Part shown: one piece after another, positions 23,801 to 34,300 of the stretch
Numbering within the stretch: position 1 is the stretch's first letter
Layout: every line of letters starts with the position of its first letter
Program-made: the position numbers and the translations under genes
NCBI GenBank assembly: GCA_027382625.1
Contig: JAJKFJ010022078.1
Location: forward strand, 1-64,000
Origin: Tetmemena sp. SeJ-2015
Taxonomy: Eukaryota > Ciliophora > Spirotrichea > Sporadotrichida > Oxytrichidae
Reading direction: 5' to 3'
DNA: 64,000 nt
The notes under the pieces: generated by a model
Seen by the model: only the letters and a program-made list of their open reading frames with translations
What the model was told of the DNA's origin: nothing
Databases searched by the model: none

Positions 23801-26800
23801 AAACATAGCAAACAACGATGGCTGCTCTTCAGCTTGCATATTAGAGACAGGGTACAACTGCACTGGAGGAAGCGTTTTGACCAAAGATAAATGCGTTGAG
23901 ATATGCGGCGATGAATTTTTTTTTTATGGAAAAGATTTTGGAAGCTACAGTTGGATGATGGAAATTAATAAACTTGATGGCTGCGATTAAAATTGTAAGT
24001 AAGAAGTGGGCTGGACTTGCACTGGGGCACTTAAACCCAAAAAGGACACGTGTACCGAAATATGGGGGATGGGCGTAATTTTAAATCCTTTGCGAATGAG
24101 TGCGACGACGGAAATACTATTAGGGGGAGGCTTATCTTTTAGTCAAAACTATTTTTTTGGGGGGCAGTTTCAAAAATAACCAGAGATTTTGAAAAAAATT
24201 TTCTTTTTTAAGTGAAAAAAATTTTTTTAATTTTTTTAAGGAAAAATACAGGGAAAAAAATTTCCCCAAAATTAAATTTAAATTAAAAGGGGAATTAAAA
24301 TTGATATTTCCTTTTCAAGGATTTTAAAAAATGGGGAAGGGAAAAATTTGAAAGTTTATTAAATTTTTAAAAAATAAAATTGTAATTTGTTCTTTTAAAG
24401 CTACTACACTTGCACAAAAGGAGATGCGTTCGTATCTAGTGTTTGTACAAAAGTATGCGATGGCGTTAGAGATCCTTTCGATATGTGTGACGATGGAAAC
24501 TTGATAAATGGAGATGGCTGTGATTACTGTTGTCACAGAGAAATAGGGTTTTCATGTTTAGGTGGCTCCCTATCATCTTCTGACACATGCTCAGAAACTT
24601 GTGGGATGGAAGAAAATCAATTTATTGCCTTGTGATGATGGTAACACATTAAGTGGAGATGGGTGCTCATCTACATGTTAAATTGAAACAGGATTTCAAT
24701 GCCAAAGTGGACAGATATTTCAGGCAGATGAGTGTTCTGAAATATGTGGGGATGGCTTGAACTTATAATATATAATTTTAACAACGGATAGTATTAATGT
24801 GATGATGGCAACTAACTATCTGGAGACTTTAACATTATAATTATTCACATCGCTTGTAGTATATGTAAATAAGATTATTAAAATTCCAAGTTTCTGATTG
24901 TTTCCCGATTATTATTTGTTTAAGACGGCTGCTCATCAACTTGCTTCATTGAAGATGGATTTACATGCACTCTTGGTAGTTCTACAAAAGCGTCAGTATG
25001 CAAGGAGATTTGTGGTGATAGAAAGAATATGAAGAGTTCTGCAAACTCTTGTGACGATGGGAACACAGTCTCAAAAGATGGTTGCTCAAGCAAGTGTGTG
25101 GTTGAAACTGGTTTCACTTGCTCTCAAGGATCTTACCTGACCCCAGACGTTTGTGTGGAAACTTGCGGAGATGGGCTTAACATGGGTTACAACAAATGCG
25201 ATGACGGAAACCTTAATGATGGGGATGGCTGCTCCTAAAACTGCGCTATTGCTAAAAATCACTTTTAATATAATTCAAATTTTATAAAACTTTTGTGTCC
25301 TGATAAATATTAATTTAGAAATATTGAAAAAGGATTTGCATGTTTCGGAGGGAGTCAATTATAGGATGAATAAGAATTGGTGCTTGCTGATTTAGAAATA
25401 CTGAAATATAACTATTCTTAATTACAAGTCAGTGTTCAATTAAATAAGTAGAATAATTAGATTTGAAACTTAATGGCGATCAAAATTACATTACTCACAA
25501 CATCAAAAAGATTCTACAAGACGCTTTCCTATTTCTAATAATCATAGTCTTGAAATAAAAACCTCTAGAAGAAATACCATTTGCTGAAGACGAAGTATTG
25601 CACTTTAATGCACACATTTCAACCAATCGGAATTTAAAATACGATATCTTAAACTCGCAATGCGATGAGATAAATCCTAAATCGTAAATAACTAACTCCT
25701 TCATAATGCAGATAAATAAACACGCACTTCAATACTTACTATATTTTAAAAATTACATATTTTCCATAGGATTCAGCCTTGTAATTAAATTTTCGAATGT
25801 TTTCGTCGTTATATTTCTGTATTTCTAAATCAAATTTTAAACCTTTCATTTTTAAAAGAAAAATTTTTTTTTAAATTTTTTTTTAAATTTTTTTTTTTTA
25901 AAATTAAATAATTTTGTTTTAATTAAATTACCTCTTTTGCTAGCACTCCCTTATCCCAAATCTAGTAATAAATTTATATTCTAAATTTTAAAAAAAATGT
26001 GAAAAATTTGAAATTTTAAAAGAATTATATTTTTAATTTTTTAAATCCTTTTATTAAAGGGTTAAAAATATAAATTTAAAAAATAAAAAAATTTTTTTAG
26101 AAAAACAAACCAACACCTAGATCACAGTAACTTTCAATGATACAGTATTTCTCTCCATGGGATTCAACACTTCGAATACTTAGCAATGGTCAGTTGAAAT
26201 GCATGGTCCACTAGGAATGACTGGATACTCTTACCGCTGGAATGTTTATAAAATAATTTATTTCAAGGGGTTTTACAAAAATCAAATCCTTGGGGTCTTT
26301 ATCTTTACCGTTAAACTCTATTTGGAGGAGGCATAGAGAGAATAGTTGTAAACTTCAATGATAGAACAACTGTCAGATAATTTTTTTTAAAAAGTGCTTA
26401 CTCTGGTGCTAATATGATCAACTCCTCTTTGATAAACAGTAAGAGAAAATTTTTTTTGAAGTAACTAAACTGTGAATGATTTAACTTTAGTTTAGTATTT
26501 CCGAATGGCTAAGATGATAGGACTTCTCTAGCTGTCTCAAAAACTCTTCATAAGTTATTTTAAATTTGATTCCAGCAATTATAGAGTCTTTGACTGAAGC
26601 TCTGATCTTGACATCTATGGGAATAGGAGTAATAGGGTCGTTGCTTGGTTACAGTATGCAGGATGTGTGGATAATGTGTCAAGCTTTGCAGCAGATTTAC
26701 ATGGTCCCTCTCAACTACCTGTTCATTCCAACTTCTGCTACAAATTTCGCTCTCAATCTAAAATATGCGATGCCTTCTAGCACTACAATTGGGTATCTGG

Positions 26801-29283
26801 GATTAGGAGGGGCTACTAATTTCACTGATATAGAGAAAACCAACCCGCCTTCTCACTATGGCTTCATGAAAATGGGATTTAACTCCAATGCACTATTAAT
26901 TAACTATTGTTTACGTGCCAAGATGTGCTCACTATTCTTATTTACTGTTTAGCGGTGAGCTCCATTTTTGAAGTATTTCGGTAAGCAGTCGTCAAAATTA
27001 ATAAAAGGGAGGTAGTTAATGTTTCACTCAAGAGAGTATAGTCATCTTAATAAAGAATAATCTTTGATAGTTGGGTATATTTAGTACGCGTTCACCAAAC
27101 TTGCACTCGGGAGTCACCTTAATTTGAAGAACATAAACTTCGACGACGGACAAAATTCAATATCTTCTCTTCTGTCGATATTCATAGCTGTTAGTTGCTG
27201 GTGCTATACTTTCTATATTGGCTACAAAGCGGTTACATTCTTCGTTCACTTGCAAATGTTAAGAGATAAGTATCCTTTGTTGACTGATGAAGAGAGAAGA
27301 GACAAAGTTTACTTTGAGGGGAACATTTTGTTTTCAGATTATTCACTGGACACATTTGGTTATCCTGCGACTCTTATATATCCTGCTCTGAATTTATTGA
27401 AGCTTCTATTAGTTGTGTGTCTTGTGGTGAGTGGAAATACGCAGCATTAATTAAAGGGAATAATGGTGGTAAATCTTTTGTCACTCACAGCAACTTTAAT
27501 TCTAAGACCATACTCTTCCATACTCTTGAACTTGCAATAGCTTTTCAACGACAGTTGCTTGCTTTTGGTTTACTTGCAAGCTCACTAGTTCATTCCCATG
27601 GCAACTGTAGATACTCACTCACAATTATTTCAAAAATAACTTTTTATTTTGCTATCTTATTTTTCTTGTTTATTAAAAATATTATTTTTTTAATTATTTA
27701 AATCGGAGATGGCTGACTAAATGGTTGTTGTAATTTTTCTAGTGACAGGAATTAACTCAATGCTTGTGATTTTCTTGAAACTCACTCAAATAGGAAAATG
27801 CAAATCAGCTGCTCGAAACAAAGAAGTACAAGAAGATTTTGAGCATATATTAAAGGTAAAATCAACATCATCATAATTTGTTAATTAAAAATATTATATT
27901 TTGCTTTCTTTTTTTTCTCTAAAATTATTCTTTGAAGAGAAGCTTTAAATAATTTGTCTTTCAGAACTTTAATTAAAGTGATATGATTGTAAATGATATT
28001 GTAGTAGAAAAATTTAATTAAAATTGGTGATTGGTAATAAAATAATAAATAGGGAGCTGCAGCTTTTTGGCTTTTTAAATAACATATAACATTCCTTGAT
28101 TTGCAGCTTTTTCTGTAATTTAGCAAAAGATAATATGAGTTGTTTCTTATCGCCTCATCACCTCTGTGCAGCTAGATAAGTTTTGCCCTATCATCTTTGT
28201 GTTAATTGCCATCTATCTTTAGATTTATGTTACTTATAGTTATGTATTGAGTGATCCCATACAAAAATTGCAAGGATATAAAACTGAGAATTTAATAAAA
28301 AAGAGGATTAAATTACATATTAAAATGGAATAAATCAGTGGCAGTTGAAGTCCTTGTATAATTTAAATAATTATTTCACTATTCGATTCAGCATAAAATA
28401 GAAGAACTTTATATCCTTGTAACTTTTGTCTGGGAGCGCTCAGTCAAGAGTTATAACCGACAAAAGTTCAGTCGAAGATGATGACGAATGCGTTCGACAT
28501 ATCTCACTACTGATAGGTGCTGTGCCTATTATTCAAGAAGAAACTCATATTTATTTTTTATAGTTATTGAACAAGCTACAGATGAGGGAGCGAATCTATG
28601 ATTGCAACTGACGCGAAGTTACAACTCTCTATTTATTATTTTAAATAATCACCGATTTTAATTAAAATTCTTACTCTATAGTTCTTTGAATTCCATGCTG
28701 AATTAAATGATCTAATAATTATTCAAATTAGACAGACATAATTTAACTTATTCAATTGCTTAATTCTGTTTAATATATAACTCAATTTGATTATCCATTA
28801 AAAGCTATATTTAATTTTATCAAAATAGCTATAAAAGAAGGAAGCCTAAATATCTTAAGAATATTTATTTATAGAATAATCTGTGTTGTAGCAATTTGAA
28901 TAAGGCTAGCAAACTAATGTTAAATTTTTAATAAAAACGAAGTAGTCAATTAAAAAAGCTAAATAGCAATCCTAGAGTTAAAGCATTAAGAGGCAGTAAC
29001 AATAAAAAGACAATTCTAAAGTAAACTAGAAATAGAAGCAAAATAATACATAATAGAAAGGTGACCAGTCATAAAGCATGACTAGTCAGAGCTTTTTTAT
29101 ATTCAATTATAAAGCTATAGCTCAAATGAAAGTGGAGAAGAAGACTCTAGAGATTTCTCAGACTCCAGCTAAAGTTTTTACGGCTCTGAATCTGAAGATA
29201 GCTATTTCTCAGAGAGCTAGGATACTCTCAATAATTAAAATCAGAGTGAAAGCGTTAGGGGTGATAGAAGAAGAAATAAGTGA
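14858..29283 (+). CDS. Gene A: large LamG / DUF4215 Cys-repeat multi-pass surface protein (IES-interrupted)
   Basis: Start ATG 14,858 opens a signal-peptide block ('QIFLALIIEICLLLNLANL') homologous to the starts of genes B and C. Coding blocks in order: first LamG/ConA-like domain (15,000-18,875; 'DTWIYVNILNSQS', 'GWNHVTVTFVP', 'GMVNRISYYYGTQIS'), second LamG (19,525-23,110; 'SFTIETWIRP'), furin-like Cys-rich block (23,127-23,500), DUF4215 repeats (CDDGN..DGC pattern, to about 25,240), multi-pass membrane region (about 26,540-27,860) and an acidic Ser-rich tail (29,110 to TGA 29,281-29,283). Frame shifts at block borders reflect IESs. The architecture recalls alveolate cysteine-repeat modular proteins; a surface receptor or adhesin role is inferred. 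Against gene B, several Cys repeats are missing and 24,000-24,400 is degraded, so A may be a decaying copy. Confidence 0.75.
16915..17300. other. GC-rich structured island inside gene A
   Basis: About 380 bp of clearly GC-rich sequence is embedded in very AT-rich DNA between LamG-1 coding blocks. It contains strong short hairpins: 17,071-17,091 (GGTGAGTGG / CCACTCACC), 17,246-17,261 (AGAAGCC / GGCTTCT) and 17,277-17,292 (GTGGC / GCCAC). A 74-codon frame (17,076-17,300) is open but unlike any family I know. Possible identities are a retroelement end, a structured RNA gene or foreign DNA. It must be removed with the surrounding IES for gene A to be expressed. Confidence 0.55.
20290..22130 (-). 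mobile_element. TBE-type transposon relic within gene A (second LamG IES)
   Basis: The right end resembles the TBE terminus in gene C: 21,940-22,115 runs through the same subterminal sequence and ends 'atcgtggggtta', a decayed G4T4-type telomeric end. The minus strand at 21,960-21,250 encodes broken zinc-finger-like pieces ('YKCVTCRKQ', 'HNLSGHKTKEAKKAY'), matching the zinc-finger/kinase gene of TBEs. The plus strand at 20,341-20,640 has a separate broken frame ('MYDDVMGDSEVALFLPTRNN' region) that could be another TBE ORF; this is a guess. No left telomeric terminus was found. It sits between coding blocks ending about 19,725 and starting about 22,195. Confidence 0.65.
23544..23557 (+). other. 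10-bp IES with AGAT pointers, gene A
   Basis: AGAT occurs at 23,544-23,547 and again at 23,554-23,557. Removing 10 bp (one pointer plus ATTTTT) fuses the frames on either side into '..CNIEDGYACAGGSF..', restoring the Cys-repeat pattern. The same insertion is present in gene B at 36,022-36,035. It is far too short for a spliceosomal intron. Confidence 0.85.
24120..24400. other. Degraded segment replacing Cys repeats in gene A
   Basis: Compared with gene B (36,600-37,080), several DUF4215 repeats are missing here and replaced by low-complexity A/T and G runs ('ttttttttgggggg', 'ggggaaggg'). Just upstream, Cys codons are spoiled by G runs ('tgggggatgg' where B has a TGCGGTGATGG-like motif). This is either genuine decay or poorly resolved sequence. 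Confidence 0.55.
25389..25831. mobile_element. MITE copy 1, in gene A
   Basis: Terminal inverted repeats GATTTAGAAATAC(T/A)GAAAT at 25,389 and its complement ending 25,831 enclose about 443 bp without a gene. Internal words ('ttaattacaagtcagtgtt', 'cctatttctaataatcat') match MITE copy 2 at about 32,920-33,010. It lies between the DUF4215 block and the membrane block, so it must be removed as, or within, an IES. Confidence 0.65.
28260..28475 (+). repeat. ~200-bp dispersed repeat, copy 1
   Basis: This is homologous to 39,705-39,905. Shared words include 'ggtggcagttgaagt'-like sequence, 'cgattcagca' and 'gagcgctca..caagagttataa'. It contains an inverted pair, AACTTTTGTC near 28,420 and GACAAAAGTT near 28,460, able to form a hairpin around AGCGCT. 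It sits in the ~1.2-kb IES between gene A's last membrane block and its acidic tail. Confidence 0.7.
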
Positions 29284-29377
29284 TATAAATAAAGTTTCAA
29301 CAAATAATATAAGAAGAAATTAAATCATAAATTAATATATAATAAAAGTTATTATAATACATATTAAGTATCTGAAA

Positions 29378-29550
29378 CTTAAATGTTAGAAACAAACAAT
29401 AGCAAGTAACTATAAAATTTGTAAAATAATTACTATTGGTAAACGATCTCATTCAATAAAAAATAATTAAATTAAATAAATGCTCTGATTTCAAGCTATT
29501 ATTTTAAATAGATTAATAATCTTCAGATTAATTATTGAGATACTAAAAGA
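29378..29550 (+). repeat. Direct repeat flanking TBE relic, left copy
   Basis: Begins 'aacttaaatgttagaaacaa' and matches 30,652-30,830 with moderate divergence ('tgctctgatttcaagc' against 'tgttctgattttaagc'). The two copies bracket the TBE relic at 29,560-30,590. Confidence 0.65.
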
Positions 29551-29559
29551 TCTGAAATA

Positions 29560-30590
29560 AACTCAACTCATGCAACTCCATCACTCCTCTAACGAGGTCA
29601 GTGAGAATAGCAGTAAGCTAGTACTTGTTGCGCCTCGTGCTGAGAAATTCTCTCAACACTGTCAGTTCGTTCGCGAACTCAAGACCTCTCTCTTCCTTCT
29701 TTACAAGGTATTCGTAAGGGAAGATCTTGTAAGCATACTCTTCTTGTATGATGGTGTCTCTTCGCTTCGCATCAGCAAGGTGGAGGTGAACACACTCCTC
29801 CAAAGTTACAACTCTCAAGCATGGAGTCTTGCTTTGAGCTAGCTGAAACTTTACTGACACCATACACTAAGGCTTCTGATTCATGAACTCAATCTTCCTC
29901 TCCTCTTGCTTCCTCTTTAGTTGAACCTTGTCAAGGTATCGTGCTTGCCTCTTAGCTGGCACCATCGTTTCTTTATCCTCAATTACGAACTCAGCCATGT
30001 GCTTCTTCTCCATGTGTTTCTTGAGGAAAGCAGAGTGAGAGAATGTCTGCTCACTCTCAACATTTTTGCGATGGAGTTGATGTTGAGAACTGGCTATTAC
30101 TACTGATAAGGGTGACTACATTCGTACCTTAGAGTAAAAATTAACTGAAATAGGATGGATCATATAGTTATTTTTGTTAAATTTCGCGTTTGACTCGCAG
30201 GAAAAGGATTAAATTATTTGAATTAATATTGCAAATTTAATTCAACATCTGTTTCACATTTGCAAATTTCTATATTTAAACAGTAATAACTTCTTCTTAT
30301 GATGCTTTCTTCTTCTTTTTTCCATATTCTTTTAATTTTTATCCTTGGTTTGGAGTTGGGTTCCTTTTATAAGTTCTTTTGTTTGCAAACTATTTCTCTA
30401 AGATATTCTTCTAAGATCTATGACTCTGCTCTTCACTCCAACTTTCTCTTCTTTCTTTTGAAATCAAGCCTCCCTAGAACAACTTTGACACGAGAAAAGT
30501 TTGTTATTGATACTCTAATATTAATAAAGTAACTAAATATACACAACTATTCTCTCTTTATTATGATATTATGGGGTTTTGAATGTTGAA
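29560..30590 (-). mobile_element. TBE relic between genes A and B
   Basis: Positions 29,570-29,865 (-) encode part of the same kinase protein as 52,418-52,960 ('MVSVKFQLAQSKTPCL', 'ANELTVLRE'). Positions 29,880-30,110 (-) encode the zinc-finger-like region ('HSAFLKKHMEKKHM'). The catalytic half of the kinase is missing. The right end near 30,520-30,583 has the decayed TBE inverted repeat and a telomere-like terminus ('tattatggggttttg'). The left telomeric end is absent. Confidence 0.75.
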
Positions 30591-31372
30591 AATTTTGAGA
30601 AAGTTAAATTTAAAAACTATAGTAACTAAATTAATTTAATGGTAATGTTTTCCCTTAAATTTAAATGTTAGAAACAAATAATTGCAAATTACTCTGAAAC
30701 TATGGCATAAAATAGGCAGATAATTCCATTCAATCAAAATTAGTTTAATGATAAAAGTGTTCTGATTTTAAGCGATTAATTTAAACTGATAAATACTCTT
30801 CTCATTGATTATTGAGATTGCTAATATATTTACTATTTTCATTTTATCAAATTACACTTATTACTTTTAATAATCTCTTTAATTATCCGATAAGTAAAAT
30901 TTCTCAATTGTAATACTGATTTTGAGTGATTAAATTTAATTAATCACCCTACTTATTACTAATAGCTGAGAAGTAATAAGAAATATTATTATAATTTAGA
31001 ATTTAGTAAAAGATAAGTTGGCACAAAATTAATAAATTGATTTGGAGTTGTAAAGAATGTTAAATTCATGACCTCCTCTAATCAGCATTTTGATAAGCAG
31101 TTTATTATTTGATTATCATTTTAATTATAAGAATCATTGTGAAAATCTTATATTAATCGTAAGATAAGTATTGAAGTACTCTCTATTCATTTTTTACTAT
31201 ACTCTTTATCATCAATTTTTTCTCTCTCATAATTGCTCTACTTCACTCAGGCCTTAATGATTTTAATGAATTTTTTATTAAGCTCTATCCATTTCCCCAT
31301 TAATCTTCCACAAGCAAAAAATATATTTTATTTAATTTTGGGTTTCTTTATTAATTTAATTATCAGCAAATA
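30591..31372. other. Spacer upstream of gene B
   Basis: AT-rich with no gene recognised. It holds the right copy of the flanking direct repeat (30,652-30,830). Just before gene B's ATG the motif 'tatcagcaaataa' also precedes gene A's ATG (14,841-14,855), which suggests a conserved leader or simple paralogy. Confidence 0.5.
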
Positions 31373-34300
31373 ATGAGAATCTTTAATTTTCGGATAAACG
31401 AGAAGAGGAGCTAATATTTTTGCACCAGAAAAACCTAGATCTTTTTGGTTTAGATTTTATAAACCTGCTTGCTTATAAGTTTAACTAATCTCTAAGAAAA
31501 AATAATATTATTTTTAAGCGCCAACTCCTACTGCTTAATGGATTTTTAGCGCGAATACTACCTCCACTTACACAAGTAATGTGTATAATACAGGTAGTCC
31601 TCCTTTCTACATAGGTAATCTATTTATCTAATATCTAATTATTTACAAAATGAATTGTAATAATTTGCTATGAATACAATACAATTTAATTATAATTTTG
31701 ATAGATGACAACGGGTCCAACCTTGGAAGTTCAGACGCCCGATATGTCACTAATGGAATGTATTTTGAGGGTGAAAACATATAGCAATATTTCATAACAT
31801 AAGAAAAATTATACAAATATTATTCATCATTATAAAATACATATTGAAAAGCTCTTAATTAAGCTTAATAAATGAAAAATGTTTCGCTAAACTCAAAGTC
31901 AAAAATTAAATCACGATTCCAAGTAAAGAGGATTGCATAAATTAAGAGTTGAAGTTTATATTCTGAAGATTTCTTTAAGTAAGTTTTCAAATAGTTAAGA
32001 GCTGAGAGAAGTTTAAATATTTTTTATTTAATCTGAGGATATTGTTAGATTTAATATGATTCAAAGAATTTTGAATAGAATCATTTTTTGTAGGTTATTC
32101 TTCCATAAAAATCTAATTAAATTTAAATAAATTAATTCTTTGTAATTTAAGTAAAAAAATTAGAAAGTAAATTACTTTGGCTTGTACTCATGCCCCAGCT
32201 GGAACTACTATAAGTATGCTACTAATTTAATTTTTTCCTTCAATTTTTATTTGGTTTCATTGCTACAGATTAGATGGACCTTTCACACTTTCTAAGTTGT
32301 GCATAAATTGAAATTTTATTTTTTAGGATGCTAAGGAACTTTCTCAGTGGATATTTGGGTTTATGTGAATATTTTAAACTCTCAAAGTCTTTTTGTTTGC
32401 AGACTCTCCTTATTCTTCAAAATTTATTTTTAAACTCTACGTAATAAACTAAAATTTAACATGCTTTAGAAAATTTCAGGCAATCGCGTAAATTTTAAAT
32501 TAACAACAAAAATATAATATAATTTATTGAATGCTCCAAATGAGAGATTTTGTATTGGATATGATAGCAATAAATACTATAGATTATATTTTAACTAAAA
32601 TCAATAATAATTCGAAATTAGAATAATTTTGTCGCAATTTTTTCCTTCTTAATTAAAAAAGCTCAAGCTCTTTTTATAACCGCTTTTTAAAAACTTAATT
32701 AAAAATAGATAAAACTCATTTTCAATTATTAGTACAAGCCTTATTAAAAATTATTTAAATCCTTTGACTTGCAATAAGCTTCTTTCAAAATTTTTAATTT
32801 AGTTTAAAATTGAAGAGATAACACTTTGAACAGTAATCTTCGCGAAACAGAGCGATGGGAAATTATAGGTCAAATACGAATTGTTGATTATGAATTTAAT
32901 AAGTTCAAAATGTAGCGACTCTTAATTACAAGACAGAGTTTAATTAGTTCACATAAATAATTAAATTAAAGAATTAATGGCACACTCTAAGTCACCTCAT
33001 TCCTAATAATCATTGAGGCAGATGATCTCCATTTTTTGCTCATTCTAGAAAACTCTATCATCAACTAAGAGGAAACAAAGTGGATGGTGATAAATGCAGA
33101 CACTTTCATAATGAGGAAGAATTTTAGCCAATCAAATAACTACTATGTCTAGAAAAGAAAGAGATTCAATTCAAATAATGCCATGCATAAATAGAAGGAA
33201 TATATCAGTTGCAGTTTGGAAATAATATGCAGATATCTAAAAGTCCTATTTATTAGCGTTTCATGTATTGTTTGTATTCCGCCTTGTATTTAAAAAAGAA
33301 TGTTTTTCCCACAGTTGTATTCTAAGGTTTTCATATTCACGATAAACTATTCATATTTGATCTATATTAAAAATGATTTAGACTTGATAACTCTTCACAT
33401 ATTTCTAATTAAATTTAATGCTAATTTTTATGATTCAATAAATTTGTAGCTATTTTAATTAAATAATAGAACTGTATTCCATATTTTAATGAGAATGGCA
33501 ACATGGTCGTTAGAATGAATGGTGCGGATTATAATTAACCTAATGCCAGAGACACACTTTATACATAAATTAATGTTATTTTATCTGAGTGGATGCAAAT
33601 ATGACAGTAACTTAAATTCCTTTTGCAAAAAATATAGATGGCTGGAACCATGTGACTGTCACTTTTGTCCCCGTCTCCTACTATACCAATCTAAATTGTT
33701 GGATTCAAACTGACTCAGGACTCTCAACCTCAGACAACAAAAAAATAATTTATGTCTAAAATATTAAACTATGTGTGGTACAATTAAATAGATGATGATC
33801 CAGCTAATGGTGGCTACTTTTTAAACAAAAAATTACAATTAAAATTTTACTTGTGCGCTGGAGGAACAGTTGCATACGGCTACAGTTTATTTTTTAGTGG
33901 GGCCTCTGGCGGCTTCAACAGCCCTTTCACAGGCATGGTCAACCGTATATCCTATTACTATGGAACTCAGATTTCTGCTTCTCAAATATCCACTTTGTAC
34001 TTTTAATAAGTTTTTAGTACGTAACGTAAAATTTGATAAGTTTAATAACTAAACATAAATTAAAAGATTAATACTCAACTAAACTTAAATGAAACCTATT
34101 TAAAGTTTAAATTTATCTCTAAGATTTAATTGTGATGTTTGGTGCAATATTTGCCCTGATATTGGGGCATCTCCTAATTAATGCCTTCAGTAAATTTTAA
34201 GTATTTGGTTTATATTTAAGATTAAAAAAAATTAAATAGTTTTTAAAAACTCTAAATTAGAAAAAGTTATGAAAAAATATATGATTTATATAAATTAAAT

